This document shows positions 53,513-61,271 of a DNA stretch of 61,271 bases, piece by piece (the stretch's first letter is position 1; every line of letters starts with the position of its first letter). A program made the position numbers and the translations under genes. The notes under the pieces are model-generated. The model was given only the letters and a program-made list of their open reading frames with translations, made no database searches and had not been told where the DNA came from. The DNA comes from Firmicutes bacterium HGW-Firmicutes-7. GTDB lineage: Bacteria > Bacillota > Clostridia > Lachnospirales > Vallitaleaceae. Location: contig PGZO01000025.1 in the NCBI GenBank assembly GCA_002841375.1, positions 1-61,271 on the forward strand, written 5' to 3'.

Positions 53513-54322
53513 ATGAGAAAAAACCTAATTAGGCTATTTGTATTAATATTTATGCTCGCCTTTTTAATTGATTGTGCACTTATTAGTTTTTTCTATCGCG
53601 AAGTGCATATTCAAAAAATGCCATTACAGGTAGACTATGAAAAGTTTAGCAAAATGGATATCTCTGGTGAAGTGCTTAAAAGTTTGAAAAAATTTTGCGA
53701 TAAAAATGATATTGATTTTTCTACCTATTTATCTATATATATGGCAGAGCATGATTACAGTGTTCAGCGTATAGACGGATTGCTCAGAGAATACAATTAT
53801 AAAAGTATACCAAATGCGCAGTTAAAGCACCTCTACTATATGATATTTGCCGATATTGAATGTTTTCCTATTAGGCTTGACAAAAAAGAAGATATAAATA
53901 GATATTCATACGTTGACTCTTTTCTTGCAGAAAGAACCTACGGTGGGGATCGGAAACATATGGGAATAGATATTATGGATGACAATAATGAAAGTGGATA
54001 TTTTAAAATTGTAAGCATGACAGATGGAATAGTTGAAAATATAGGATGGTTAGAGTTAGGTGGTTATAGAGTTGGTATTCGATCAATAAGTGGTGCATAT
54101 TTTTATTATGCACATTTATCCGAGTATGCAGCTGACTTAAAAGAGGGCGACAACGTACAAGCTGGACAATTATTAGGGTATATGGGAAGTACGGGTTACG
54201 GGGAAGAAGGAACCGATGATCAATTTGATGTACACTTACATATAGGAATTTGTATTATAGAAGATGGTGAGGAGAAATGGGTTAATCCGTTTTCAATATT
54301 AAAAATGGTTGATTCAAAATAA
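53513..54322 (+). CDS. M23 family (LytM-like) peptidoglycan endopeptidase
   Basis: Zinc metallopeptidase that cleaves peptidoglycan cross-bridges, or a spore/cell-wall relative. An N-terminal membrane anchor (about 6-27, IRLFVLIFMLAFLIDCALISFF) exports it. The M23 domain (about 140-265) shows the zinc ligands H149 and D153 (HMGIDIMD) and H243 in the HLH motif, plus H201 in YYAHLSEY and the GQLLGYMGSTG turn. All catalytic residues are present, so it should be active. It has 269 residues; the N-terminal ~110-residue helical part is not recognised. Confidence 0.9.
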   Translation: MRKNLIRLFVLIFMLAFLIDCALISFFYREVHIQKMPLQVDYEKFSKMDISGEVLKSLKKFCDKNDIDFSTYLSIYMAEHDYSVQRIDGLLREYNYKSIPNAQLKHLYYMIFADIECFPIRLDKKEDINRYSYVDSFLAERTYGGDRKHMGIDIMDDNNESGYFKIVSMTDGIVENIGWLELGGYRVGIRSISGAYFYYAHLSEYAADLKEGDNVQAGQLLGYMGSTGYGEEGTDDQFDVHLHIGICIIEDGEEKWVNPFSILKMVDSK

Positions 54323-54363
54323 TGGACATTTGATTTTTATATGTATCAATATTAATCCAATTA

Positions 54364-54372
54364 TGATATAAT
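54364..54372 (+). promoter_or_regulatory. Possible extended -10 promoter of the alarmone synthetase gene
   Basis: TGA followed by TATAAT (54367-54372), 67 bases before the gene. No convincing -35 hexamer at the right distance. Confidence 0.45.
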
Positions 54373-54438
54373 ATTTATGTATGTTTTAATAAACATTTTT
54401 GCGCAATATATATTAAAGGGTGTATAGGAGATTGGTAA

Positions 54439-55248
54439 ATGGAAATACAAATGTGGAGAGAAATACTCATTCCTTACCAACAAGCAGTAAGTGAACTAGA
54501 AATAAAATTTTCTAGTATCGTGAATGAAAATATTAAACTCGGTAAGCATTCACCTATAGAGCTTGTAACTGGAAGAGTAAAAAAAATAGCAAGTATTTTA
54601 GAAAAGATGAACAAAAAAAACATCCCGCTTAGCAGGATTGAAGAAGAAATTGAAGATATAGCTGGCATTAGAATTATTTGTCAATTTGTTGAAGATATTG
54701 ATATTGTTGTGGATCTTATTAGAAGCCGCAGTGACCTAGAAATTAAATATGAGAAGGACTATATTACTAATTCGAAAGAAAGTGGATATAAGAGCTATCA
54801 CATGATTATATACTATGAGGTACACACAGCACTTGGTAAGAAGAAAATACAAGCAGAAATTCAGATCAGAACACTTGCTATGAATTTTTGGGCAACCATT
54901 GAACATTCATTAAAGTATAAATATAAAAGAAATATTCCAATTAATATTAAAGAACGGCTCATTCAGGCTGCAGAAGCAGCTCATAAGTTAGATCAAGAAA
55001 TGTCAAAAATTCGCAGTGAAATATTAGATGCGCAAGACACCTTTCAATATAAATCTAGTATCATTGCCGATATTCTCAACAATATTCAAAATATTAGCAA
55101 GGTGAGTAGTAATAGTAATGAAATTCACTTGATTCAAGAAGAGTTCTATAAGCTTTGGGAAGAAGGAAACTTAGAAAACCTTGTTGTGTTTAGTAAGAAG
55201 TTAGACATCATTGCTGAAAAGCATAAAGTTCAGTGCTTAAACTATTAA
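54439..55248 (+). CDS. Small alarmone synthetase, (p)ppGpp synthase domain protein
   Basis: Makes (p)ppGpp from GTP or GDP and ATP. The RelA/SpoT synthetase domain (about 30-165) is intact: VTGRVKKIASILEKM, DIAGIRIICQFVEDI, RSDLEIKYEKDYITNSKESGYKSYHMIIYYEV and IQAEIQIRTLAMNFWATIEHSLKYKYK. No hydrolase or TGS/ACT domain. It has 269 residues, longer than RelQ or RelP (about 210), with an extra helical C-terminal tail (about 200-269). Whether it is nearer RelQ or RelP cannot be settled by eye. Its product lowers GTP and thus links to CodY, encoded 50 kb away. Confidence 0.92.
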   Translation: MEIQMWREILIPYQQAVSELEIKFSSIVNENIKLGKHSPIELVTGRVKKIASILEKMNKKNIPLSRIEEEIEDIAGIRIICQFVEDIDIVVDLIRSRSDLEIKYEKDYITNSKESGYKSYHMIIYYEVHTALGKKKIQAEIQIRTLAMNFWATIEHSLKYKYKRNIPINIKERLIQAAEAAHKLDQEMSKIRSEILDAQDTFQYKSSIIADILNNIQNISKVSSNSNEIHLIQEEFYKLWEEGNLENLVVFSKKLDIIAEKHKVQCLNY

Positions 55249-55338
55249 TTATTTATACATAAGTAGTTGTAGTTTATGAATTAAATTACTTGCTTTTAAC
55301 ACTATAACTATAGATTAGAATTGGGATTGGTGGTTAAT

Positions 55339-56037
55339 TTGATTTACGCGATTGGAGATTTACACTTAGGATTTTCTACCAATAAATCAATGGATGTTTT
55401 TGGTAAACAGTGGAACAAGCATTATGATAAAATAAAAGGAAATTGGCTTTCTACAGTTAAGGATTGTGACTTAGTACTTATTGCTGGGGATACTTCTTGG
55501 GCTATATCTCTTGAAGAAGCAGAAGCAGATCTTGATTATTTGAACGAACTCCCAGGAACAAAGGTATTAGTAAAAGGAAATCACGATTACTGGTGGCAGT
55601 CCTTAGCAAAAATGAAAGAGAAATATAGAGGCAGTAGCCTAAATTATTTGCAAAATGATGTTTTTATCTTTGAGGAATGTTGCATTTGTGGCGCGCGGGG
55701 TTGGCTGTGCCCGAATGAAAGTGATTATACACAAGAAGATAAAAAAATATATACTAGAGAAATTCGAAGATTAGAACTTTCACTTGAGAGGGCAAAGGGG
55801 CATCGTAACAAAATCGTTGTAATGCACTATCCTCCAATGAATGAACACTTAGAACCGTCTGAATTTACTTTTCTTTTCCATGAGTATGACGTGAAGCAAG
55901 TGCTATATGGACATGTGCATGGAGACGAGCGTTTCAAATATGCGCCGTTAGGCGTAATTGATGGTATTCATTATCAATTAATTTCATCTGATTATTTAAA
56001 CTTCAAATTACATCCAGTAGATTTATTAATAATCTAA
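55339..56037 (+). CDS. Metallophosphoesterase (calcineurin-like)
   Basis: Two-metal phosphoesterase fold with all five blocks: IYAIGDLHLG (D, H), LIAGDTSW (GD), VKGNHDYWW (GNH), VVMHYPPM (H) and LYGHVHGDERF (GHxH). Its close relatives are the YkuE/serine-threonine phosphatase-like proteins of unknown substrate. I choose TTG 55339, giving the usual short N-terminus MIYAIGDLH with GGTGG upstream; the frame opens at TTG 55321. It has 232 residues. Confidence 0.88.
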   Translation: MIYAIGDLHLGFSTNKSMDVFGKQWNKHYDKIKGNWLSTVKDCDLVLIAGDTSWAISLEEAEADLDYLNELPGTKVLVKGNHDYWWQSLAKMKEKYRGSSLNYLQNDVFIFEECCICGARGWLCPNESDYTQEDKKIYTREIRRLELSLERAKGHRNKIVVMHYPPMNEHLEPSEFTFLFHEYDVKQVLYGHVHGDERFKYAPLGVIDGIHYQLISSDYLNFKLHPVDLLII

Positions 56038-56148
56038 CTTATGATTATAGTGTCAAAAGGTTATAGTTGTACCATTTATATTATAACTCAACGGGTTAGA
56101 TTACATATGTAAGCAATTAAACTTGTTGTACTAATGAAAGGACTTTCA

Positions 56149-57495
56149 ATGACACTTCCCGAACAATATCAAAATAAAATGAAGACGTTACTAAAAGATG
56201 ATTATAAAGAATATTTAGCCTCATTAGATAAACCGTATTATCAAGGTTTAAGAAGCAACGATCTGAAAATAGATCCGAGTACTTTTTTTACGCTTGCTCC
56301 TTTTCAACTTGAGCCTATTTTGTGGACGAATAATGGATTCTATTATTCTCGAGAAGAACACCCGGCAAAGCATCCTTATTATCATGCAGGTTTATTTTAT
56401 ATACAAGAACCAAGCGCCATGGTTCCAGCTACGATATTACCTATAGAAAAAGGTGATAAAGTCTTGGACTTATGTGCTGCGCCAGGTGGAAAAAGCACGC
56501 AACTTGGTGCAAGGCTCGGAAATACTGGATTATTAGTAAGTAATGATATTAGTCCATCAAGAGCAAAAGCAATAGTAAAAAATATTGAGCTTTTTGGCAT
56601 AAGGAATTCGATCGTAATGAGCGAGTCACCTAAGAAGCTAGAAAGCTATTTTGACGGTTTTTTTGATAAGGTGCTTGTAGATGCGCCCTGTTCTGGAGAA
56701 GGTATGTTTAGGAAGGATTCCTCAATGATTAAGAACTGGTTAGATTACGGCGTATCTTATTATGAAGCTCTGCAAAAAGAAATTCTTCCTTCCGCTGCAA
56801 AGATGCTTAAACCAAATGGATATATGGTCTATTCCACATGTACTTTCTCAGTAGAAGAAAATGAAAAAATGATAGAATGGTTTTTAAAGTGTAATCCCAA
56901 TTTTGAATTAATAGATATTGATTCTTATGATGGTTTTGAAAATGGATTGGAAAGTCTTACACAAGCAAAGCGGTTGTGGCCACATAGAATTAAAGGGGAA
57001 GGTCATTTCGTTGCATTACTTCATAAAAAAGATGGGAATATGCCGAAGGAATATCATCCATTTCCTTTTCAAAAAATAAGCGAAAAACAGATTTCTACAT
57101 TTTTTGATTTTCAAAAGGATGTGCTGAACTGCCAGTTTGATACGAATAAAATGATGATCATTCAAGATAAGCTATACCTTTTGCCATCGCATACACCAGA
57201 TTTAAAAGGGCTTCGTATTCAAAGAAGTGGTTGGTATATGGGGGAGCTTAAAAAATACGGATTTGAGCCTTCACAAGCATTAGCAAGTGGACTTAATATA
57301 AATGAGATAAATAAAATGATTACTTTACCTGTTATAGATCAAAATGTGATAAAATATCTTAAAGGGGAATCTTTAAACCTAGATGCACCAGAAGGGTACA
57401 ACATGGTTTGTGTGGATGATTTCTCACTTGGTTGGGCAAAGAAAACAGGAAATATATTAAAAAATAAATATTGTGCAGGTTGGAGATGGCAATAA
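56149..57495 (+). CDS. 16S rRNA (cytosine-C5) methyltransferase, RsmF/NOL1 family
   Basis: SAM-dependent RNA m5C methyltransferase. VLDLCAAPGGKSTQLGARLG is the SAM-binding motif I; the two catalytic cysteines are C181 (VDAPCSGEGMFRKD) and C231 (YSTCTFSVEENE). The C-terminal ~150 residues resemble the RsmF RNA-binding (PUA-like) region (GLRIQRSGWYMGELKKYGFEPSQALA). It has 448 residues. Start ATG 56149 after AAAGGA; ATG 56134 is an alternative. Confidence 0.92.
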   Translation: MTLPEQYQNKMKTLLKDDYKEYLASLDKPYYQGLRSNDLKIDPSTFFTLAPFQLEPILWTNNGFYYSREEHPAKHPYYHAGLFYIQEPSAMVPATILPIEKGDKVLDLCAAPGGKSTQLGARLGNTGLLVSNDISPSRAKAIVKNIELFGIRNSIVMSESPKKLESYFDGFFDKVLVDAPCSGEGMFRKDSSMIKNWLDYGVSYYEALQKEILPSAAKMLKPNGYMVYSTCTFSVEENEKMIEWFLKCNPNFELIDIDSYDGFENGLESLTQAKRLWPHRIKGEGHFVALLHKKDGNMPKEYHPFPFQKISEKQISTFFDFQKDVLNCQFDTNKMMIIQDKLYLLPSHTPDLKGLRIQRSGWYMGELKKYGFEPSQALASGLNINEINKMITLPVIDQNVIKYLKGESLNLDAPEGYNMVCVDDFSLGWAKKTGNILKNKYCAGWRWQ

Positions 57496-57518
57496 CCTGT
57501 CCATTAGAAGGAGACAAC

Positions 57519-58205
57519 ATGTTTAAAAATATAGATGCAGTATTATTTGATTTAGATGGAACTTTAGTTGATTCTATGTGGTTATGGAAGTCTGTAGATA
57601 TAGAATATTTAAAGAAATTTGATATTGAATTCCCAGATGATTTTCAAGATGATATTGAAGGTATGAGTTTTACAGAAACCGCACAATACTTTAAAGAACA
57701 CTTTAACTTACCAGTTGATATTGATTCTATTAAAGAAGAATGGAATATTATGGCTGGAGAGTACTACAAACATAAAGTGCAATTGAAGGAGAAGGTACCT
57801 GAGTTATTAAGTTATCTTATTGAAAATGACTATAAGACTGGTATTGGAACAAGTAATTCCAAAGAACTTGTGAACATGATTGTAGATAAATTTAATTTAA
57901 GAGGGCATTTTGGTTCAATTAGAACTAGTTGTGAGGTAAATAAAGGAAAACCACATCCTGATATTTATTTAAAGGTCGCAGAAGACCTAGGTGTTAGGCC
58001 CGAGAATTGCCTTGTTTTTGAAGATGTTCCTGCAGGAATTATGGCAGCAAAAAATGCTGGAATGAAGGTATGTGCTATTTACGATGATTTTTCAAAAAAA
58101 ATAATTGATGAAATTAAAGAATTGGCAGATTACTATATTGAAAGTTTTAACGATATTATAGAAATTGTTGAGGATGATAATGATGAAACAGTTTTTGCCA
58201 ATTAG
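57519..58205 (+). CDS. HAD-superfamily hydrolase, beta-phosphoglucomutase-like
   Basis: Phosphatase with the HAD motifs [13 protein letters not shown] (nucleophile D11, D13), [11 protein letters not shown] (motif II), [16 protein letters not shown] (K, motif III) and [17 protein letters not shown] (motif IV). The helical cap (about 20-85) is of the PGM-like type. It has 228 residues; substrate unknown. AGAAGGAG precedes the ATG at 57519. Its 3' end overlaps the next gene by 26 bases. Confidence 0.92.
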   Translation: MFKNIDAVLFDLDGTLVDSMWLWKSVDIEYLKKFDIEFPDDFQDDIEGMSFTETAQYFKEHFNLPVDIDSIKEEWNIMAGEYYKHKVQLKEKVPELLSYLIENDYKTGIGTSNSKELVNMIVDKFNLRGHFGSIRTSCEVNKGKPHPDIYLKVAEDLGVRPENCLVFEDVPAGIMAAKNAGMKVCAIYDDFSKKIIDEIKELADYYIESFNDIIEIVEDDNDETVFAN

Positions 58206-60186
58206 TAGACAGGACATAGAAGAACTTGGTTGGGACAGACCAGACTTTGTATTTGTAACAGGTGATGCATATGTTGATCATCCTTCCTTCGGGGTAGCAA
58301 TTATTAGTAGAGTGTTAGAAGCCTTTGGTTATAAGGTGGCTATTCTAGCACAACCAGACTGGAAGGATACAGCAGATATTCGTAGGTTTGGTGAACCCAA
58401 ATTGGGGTTTTTAGTTACTGCTGGTAATATTGATTCAATGGTTAATCATTATACGGTTGCAAAGAAAAAAAGGTCAACAGATGCCTATACGCCTGGCGGA
58501 GAAGCAGGAAAGCGGCCTGATCATGCAACAGTTGTATATTGTAACTTAATTAGACAAGTTTATAAAGATATACCAATTATTATTGGCGGAATTGAAGCAA
58601 GCCTAAGAAGAATGGCTCATTATGATTATTGGAGTAACACGGTTAAGCGGTCAATATTACTTGATTCACAAGCTGATTTGCTTCTTTATGGTATGGGGGA
58701 AAAAAGTATAATTGAGGTAGCAGATGCATTGGCAGCTGGAATTTCAGTAAAGGATATTACTTATATTGCTGGAACTGTTTTTAAATCAAATACTTTAGAA
58801 AGTCTTTACGATTACATTGTATTGCCTTCTTATACAGATATAAAACGGGATAAAAAGAAATTTGCTGAAAGTTTTAGAATCCAATACGAAAATACAGATT
58901 TTGCAACAGGAAAAGTGTTGGTTGAAGCCTATAATGATAAGCAATTTATCGTTCAAAACACAGCTCAAAATCCATTAACCCAGTCTGAATTAGACAATGT
59001 ATATGCGCTTAATTATATGAGAGATTATCATCCAACATATATTGAACAAGGTGGCATATCAGCCATTGAAGAGGTTAAGTATAGCTTAATTAGCAATCGT
59101 GGATGTTTTGGTGGCTGTAATTTTTGTGCACTTACTTTTCATCAAGGAAGAGTTCTGCAGAGTAGAAGCCATAAATCAATTGTTTCTGAGGCAGAACAGT
59201 TTATTTGGGATAAGGATTTCAAAGGATATATTCATGACGTAGGAGGACCTACTGCGAATTTTAGACATACTTCTTGTGACAAACAAATGGAGTCGGGTGT
59301 TTGTAAAAACAAGCAATGCTTATTTCCTGAACCATGTAAGAACTTAAAAGTTGATCATAATGATTATCTTAAGCTACTTACTGAACTCCGAAGTCTATCA
59401 AATGTTAAGAAAGTATTTGTTCGATCGGGCATACGGTTTGATTATTTAATTCAGGACAAAGACGATAGTTTTTTTAATGAGTTATGTAAGCATCACATTA
59501 GTGGACAATTGAAAGTAGCGCCAGAGCACGTTTCAAATAAAGTATTAATGCATATGGGGAAGCCTGGGCATAAGGTATATGAAAAGTTTGTGAAAAAATA
59601 TAAACAAATCAATGATACACTAGGAATGAAACAATTTCTTGTTCCTTATTTAATGTCGAGTCATCCAGGTTCTGATTTAAATTGTGCCATTGAGCTTGCA
59701 GAGTATCTTCGAGATATAGGACATACACCACAACAGGTTCAGGACTTTTATCCAACGCCTTCGACTATTTCAACGTGTATGTATTATACAGAATTGGATC
59801 CATTAACGATGCAAAAGATATATGTACCTAAAACATCCCATGAAAAAGCGATGCAAAGGGCACTAATACAATATAAAAATCCAAAGAATTATCATTTAGT
59901 TCATGAAGCGCTAACAAAAGCTAGTCGTGAAGATTTAATAGGTTTTGATAAGAAGTGCCTAATACGGCCACAAGTAGGTGGAAGAAAATTTAGTTCGCAA
60001 GGTAGCAAAGGCAAGAATAGTACTGTTACGGGTCAAGGAACTAAGCAAAAGCTTGTTGAACATGGAAATAATAAGCATAAAGAATCGAATTCGGTTCAAA
60101 GTGGTAATTCTAACAAAAAGAACAAAGATGTTGGAAATAAGCACAAAAAAAAGACGATTAGAAATGTTCATAAAAAGAAAAATTGA
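58180..60186 (+). CDS. YgiQ family radical SAM protein
   Basis: Radical SAM enzyme of unknown reaction. [35 protein letters not shown] is the diagnostic N-terminus, [19 protein letters not shown] follows, and the cluster cysteines are C309, C313 and C316 ([19 protein letters not shown]). [14 protein letters not shown] and [42 protein letters not shown] are further family motifs. It has 668 residues and ends in a Lys/Asn-rich tail of about 60 residues. Start ATG 58180 (or 58183), within the HAD gene. Confidence 0.94.
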   Translation: MMKQFLPISRQDIEELGWDRPDFVFVTGDAYVDHPSFGVAIISRVLEAFGYKVAILAQPDWKDTADIRRFGEPKLGFLVTAGNIDSMVNHYTVAKKKRSTDAYTPGGEAGKRPDHATVVYCNLIRQVYKDIPIIIGGIEASLRRMAHYDYWSNTVKRSILLDSQADLLLYGMGEKSIIEVADALAAGISVKDITYIAGTVFKSNTLESLYDYIVLPSYTDIKRDKKKFAESFRIQYENTDFATGKVLVEAYNDKQFIVQNTAQNPLTQSELDNVYALNYMRDYHPTYIEQGGISAIEEVKYSLISNRGCFGGCNFCALTFHQGRVLQSRSHKSIVSEAEQFIWDKDFKGYIHDVGGPTANFRHTSCDKQMESGVCKNKQCLFPEPCKNLKVDHNDYLKLLTELRSLSNVKKVFVRSGIRFDYLIQDKDDSFFNELCKHHISGQLKVAPEHVSNKVLMHMGKPGHKVYEKFVKKYKQINDTLGMKQFLVPYLMSSHPGSDLNCAIELAEYLRDIGHTPQQVQDFYPTPSTISTCMYYTELDPLTMQKIYVPKTSHEKAMQRALIQYKNPKNYHLVHEALTKASREDLIGFDKKCLIRPQVGGRKFSSQGSKGKNSTVTGQGTKQKLVEHGNNKHKESNSVQSGNSNKKNKDVGNKHKKKTIRNVHKKKN

Positions 60187-60215
60187 GAAATATTTTTAAC
60201 GATTGGAGATTTGAA

Positions 60216-60968
60216 ATGAAAAATATTGCAGTCATTACAGGTGCATCTTCTGGCATGGGAAAAAAAATTGTTGAAAATTTATGTGAAAGCCATGCGCGTT
60301 TTGATGAAATATGGTTAATTGCAAGAAGAGTTGAACCTATGAAAAGGTTGGTCGAACAATATAAAAATTATAAATTTAAAATCCTTGCACTTGATTTGGC
60401 ATCTAAAGACGCCCACGTCACTTATGAAGAAGAGTTAATTAAAGAGCGTATTCATATTAAATTACTCGTAAACAATGCTGGATTAGGGAAAACAGGTGCT
60501 TTTCATAAAGTTGATCTGGATTATCATATGAACATGATTGATGTTAATATTAGCGCACTTACAGCAATTACACATATTAGCTTAAAGCATATGAAAAAAG
60601 GAAGTAGAATAATCAATATGGCATCCGTTGCTGGATTTATGCCGCAACCTTACTTTAATGTTTATGCTGCTTCAAAAGCATATGTGGTCAGTTTTTCAAG
60701 GGCACTTCGTGTGGAGTTAAAAGAAAAAGGTATAAGCGTTCTTACAGTATGCCCAGGCCCTGTCGATACAGAATTTCTGCATATTTCAGGTCCAATTAAT
60801 TCTTTGAAAAAGGGGTTTTTTGAAGATGCACATAAAGTTGTTCAAAAAGCACTAAGAGACTTGGAAAGAGATAAGGATATTTCAATTTGCGGCTATAAAA
60901 TGAAGCTGATCAGTTTTTTAGTAAAACTATTACCTGTTGGAATCGTTATGAAATTTATAAAAGAATAA
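60216..60968 (+). CDS. Short-chain dehydrogenase/reductase
   Basis: Classical SDR oxidoreductase. The NAD(P)-binding motif is TGASSGMGKKI, NNAGLGKTGAF the NNAG motif, and the catalytic residues are S137 (NMASVAGF), Y150 and K154 (YAASK). It has 250 residues with the SDR PG motif in CPGPVDTEF. The C-terminal ~40 residues are hydrophobic (LISFLVKLLPVGIVMKFIKE), as in the YqjQ/DltE-type group. Substrate unknown. Start ATG 60216 after TGGAGA. Confidence 0.92.
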   Translation: MKNIAVITGASSGMGKKIVENLCESHARFDEIWLIARRVEPMKRLVEQYKNYKFKILALDLASKDAHVTYEEELIKERIHIKLLVNNAGLGKTGAFHKVDLDYHMNMIDVNISALTAITHISLKHMKKGSRIINMASVAGFMPQPYFNVYAASKAYVVSFSRALRVELKEKGISVLTVCPGPVDTEFLHISGPINSLKKGFFEDAHKVVQKALRDLERDKDISICGYKMKLISFLVKLLPVGIVMKFIKE

Positions 60969-60980
60969 ATATTTTCTTTT

Positions 60981-60997
60981 GTATGCTGACAGCATAC
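60981..60997 (+). other. Small hairpin after the SDR gene
   Basis: A 7-bp perfect stem GTATGCT/AGCATAC with a GAC loop, 13 bases after the SDR stop. No T run follows; terminator function is doubtful. Confidence 0.4.
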
Positions 60998-61023
60998 CAC
61001 AAGCATTTGCTTATGACGTATAA

Positions 61024-61144
61024 TGGTTGTAGTGCCAAAAGTAGATCACGCTAATATGTATGGCGCATATGGTGGAAGATTAACGTAATTATTATTAAAT
61101 GTTGTGCAAGACAGAGCAACGATATACTTCTGGCACTGTAACCA
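61024..61144. mobile_element. MITE-like element with 20-bp terminal inverted repeats
   Basis: The ends 61024-61043 (TGGTTGTAGTGCC...) and 61125-61144 (...GGCACTGTAACCA) match as inverted repeats at 17 of 20 positions; two of the differences are G-U compatible. The element is flanked by TATAA on both sides (61019-61023 and 61145-61149), which looks like a 5-bp target duplication. It is 121 bp, with no coding frame. A structured RNA closed by the same stem is the alternative. The remaining 127 bases to the window end show no gene or clear site. Confidence 0.65.
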
Positions 61145-61271
61145 TATAATAGCTTTGGTAAAATATTAAGAAAGTTAAGTGAAAAGGTAAGTTCCGTAGT
61201 TGAAAGAACCTTGAAAAATGCATGAGTTAAGTCTAGCGAAACCACTTTACAATCCCAAAAAAGAGGGATAA

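Noticed and set aside
61024-61144. Cobalamin riboswitch or 6S RNA, suggested by GGCACTGTAACC and the long closing stem
   Set aside because: The other conserved cobalamin-riboswitch elements are absent, the element is short, and there is no downstream gene in the window; 6S RNA is longer and I saw no central bubble with matching features.

Overview
The window is about 61 kb of AT-rich DNA from a motile, low-GC Firmicute. The combination of CodY, a two-phosphatase chemotaxis set (CheC plus FliY), CheD, a PolC-type polymerase, and the order flagellar/chemotaxis cluster then rpsB-tsf-pyrH-frr-uppS-cdsA-dxr-rseP-ispG-polC points to the class Clostridia, probably near Lachnospirales or a neighbouring order; this placement is inference from gene content and order only. 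Every real gene lies on the + strand. Start codons include many GTG and TTG codons preceded by clear GGAGG or AGGTG ribosome-binding sites.

Layout. (1) 1-4380: the 3' part of dprA, a decayed second copy of dprA, topA and codY. (2) 4673-38164: one nearly uninterrupted flagellar and chemotaxis locus. It encodes rod and basal-body proteins (flgB, flgC, fliE), the MS ring and switch (fliF, fliG, fliM, fliY), the export ATPase and gate (fliH, fliI, fliJ, fliO, fliP, fliQ, fliR, flhB, flhA), hook proteins (fliK, flgD, flgE), the motor (motA, motB, fliL), placement GTPases (flhF, flhG), a PilZ c-di-GMP effector, chemotaxis proteins (cheY, cheB, cheA, cheW, cheC, cheD), the flagellar sigma factor and a DUF342 protein, followed by three small poorly known genes. 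A promoter and hairpin between fliY and cheY divide it. (3) 38183-50930: translation and housekeeping genes: rpsB, tsf, pyrH, frr, uppS, cdsA, dxr, rseP, ispG, polC, with terminators after rpsB, tsf and rseP. (4) 50931-61271: a looser region starting with a tandem palindromic repeat, then rnhA, an orphan amino-acid ABC ATPase, a long-hairpin leader before a small membrane protein, an M23 peptidase, a small alarmone synthetase, a phosphoesterase, an RsmF-type rRNA methylase, a HAD phosphatase, a YgiQ radical SAM protein, an SDR, and a short MITE-like element.

How it works together: CodY (nutrient sensing) adjoins the flagellar operon, whose products build the basal body, export apparatus and hook. 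The sigma factor near its end would switch on late genes (flagellin, caps, FlgM), none of which are in the window. The chemotaxis genes feed CheY-P to FliM and FliY, while the PilZ protein offers c-di-GMP control of the motor.

The most unusual things are non-coding: a three-copy palindromic repeat with compensatory stem changes after polC, a 121-bp element with 20-bp terminal inverted repeats and a 5-bp target duplication at the right end, a roughly 100-nt hairpin placed at the predicted 5' end of a membrane-protein mRNA, tandem hairpins between flgE and flbD, and the internally deleted dprA duplicate. I saw no CRISPR array, tRNA, rRNA, prophage or complete insertion sequence.
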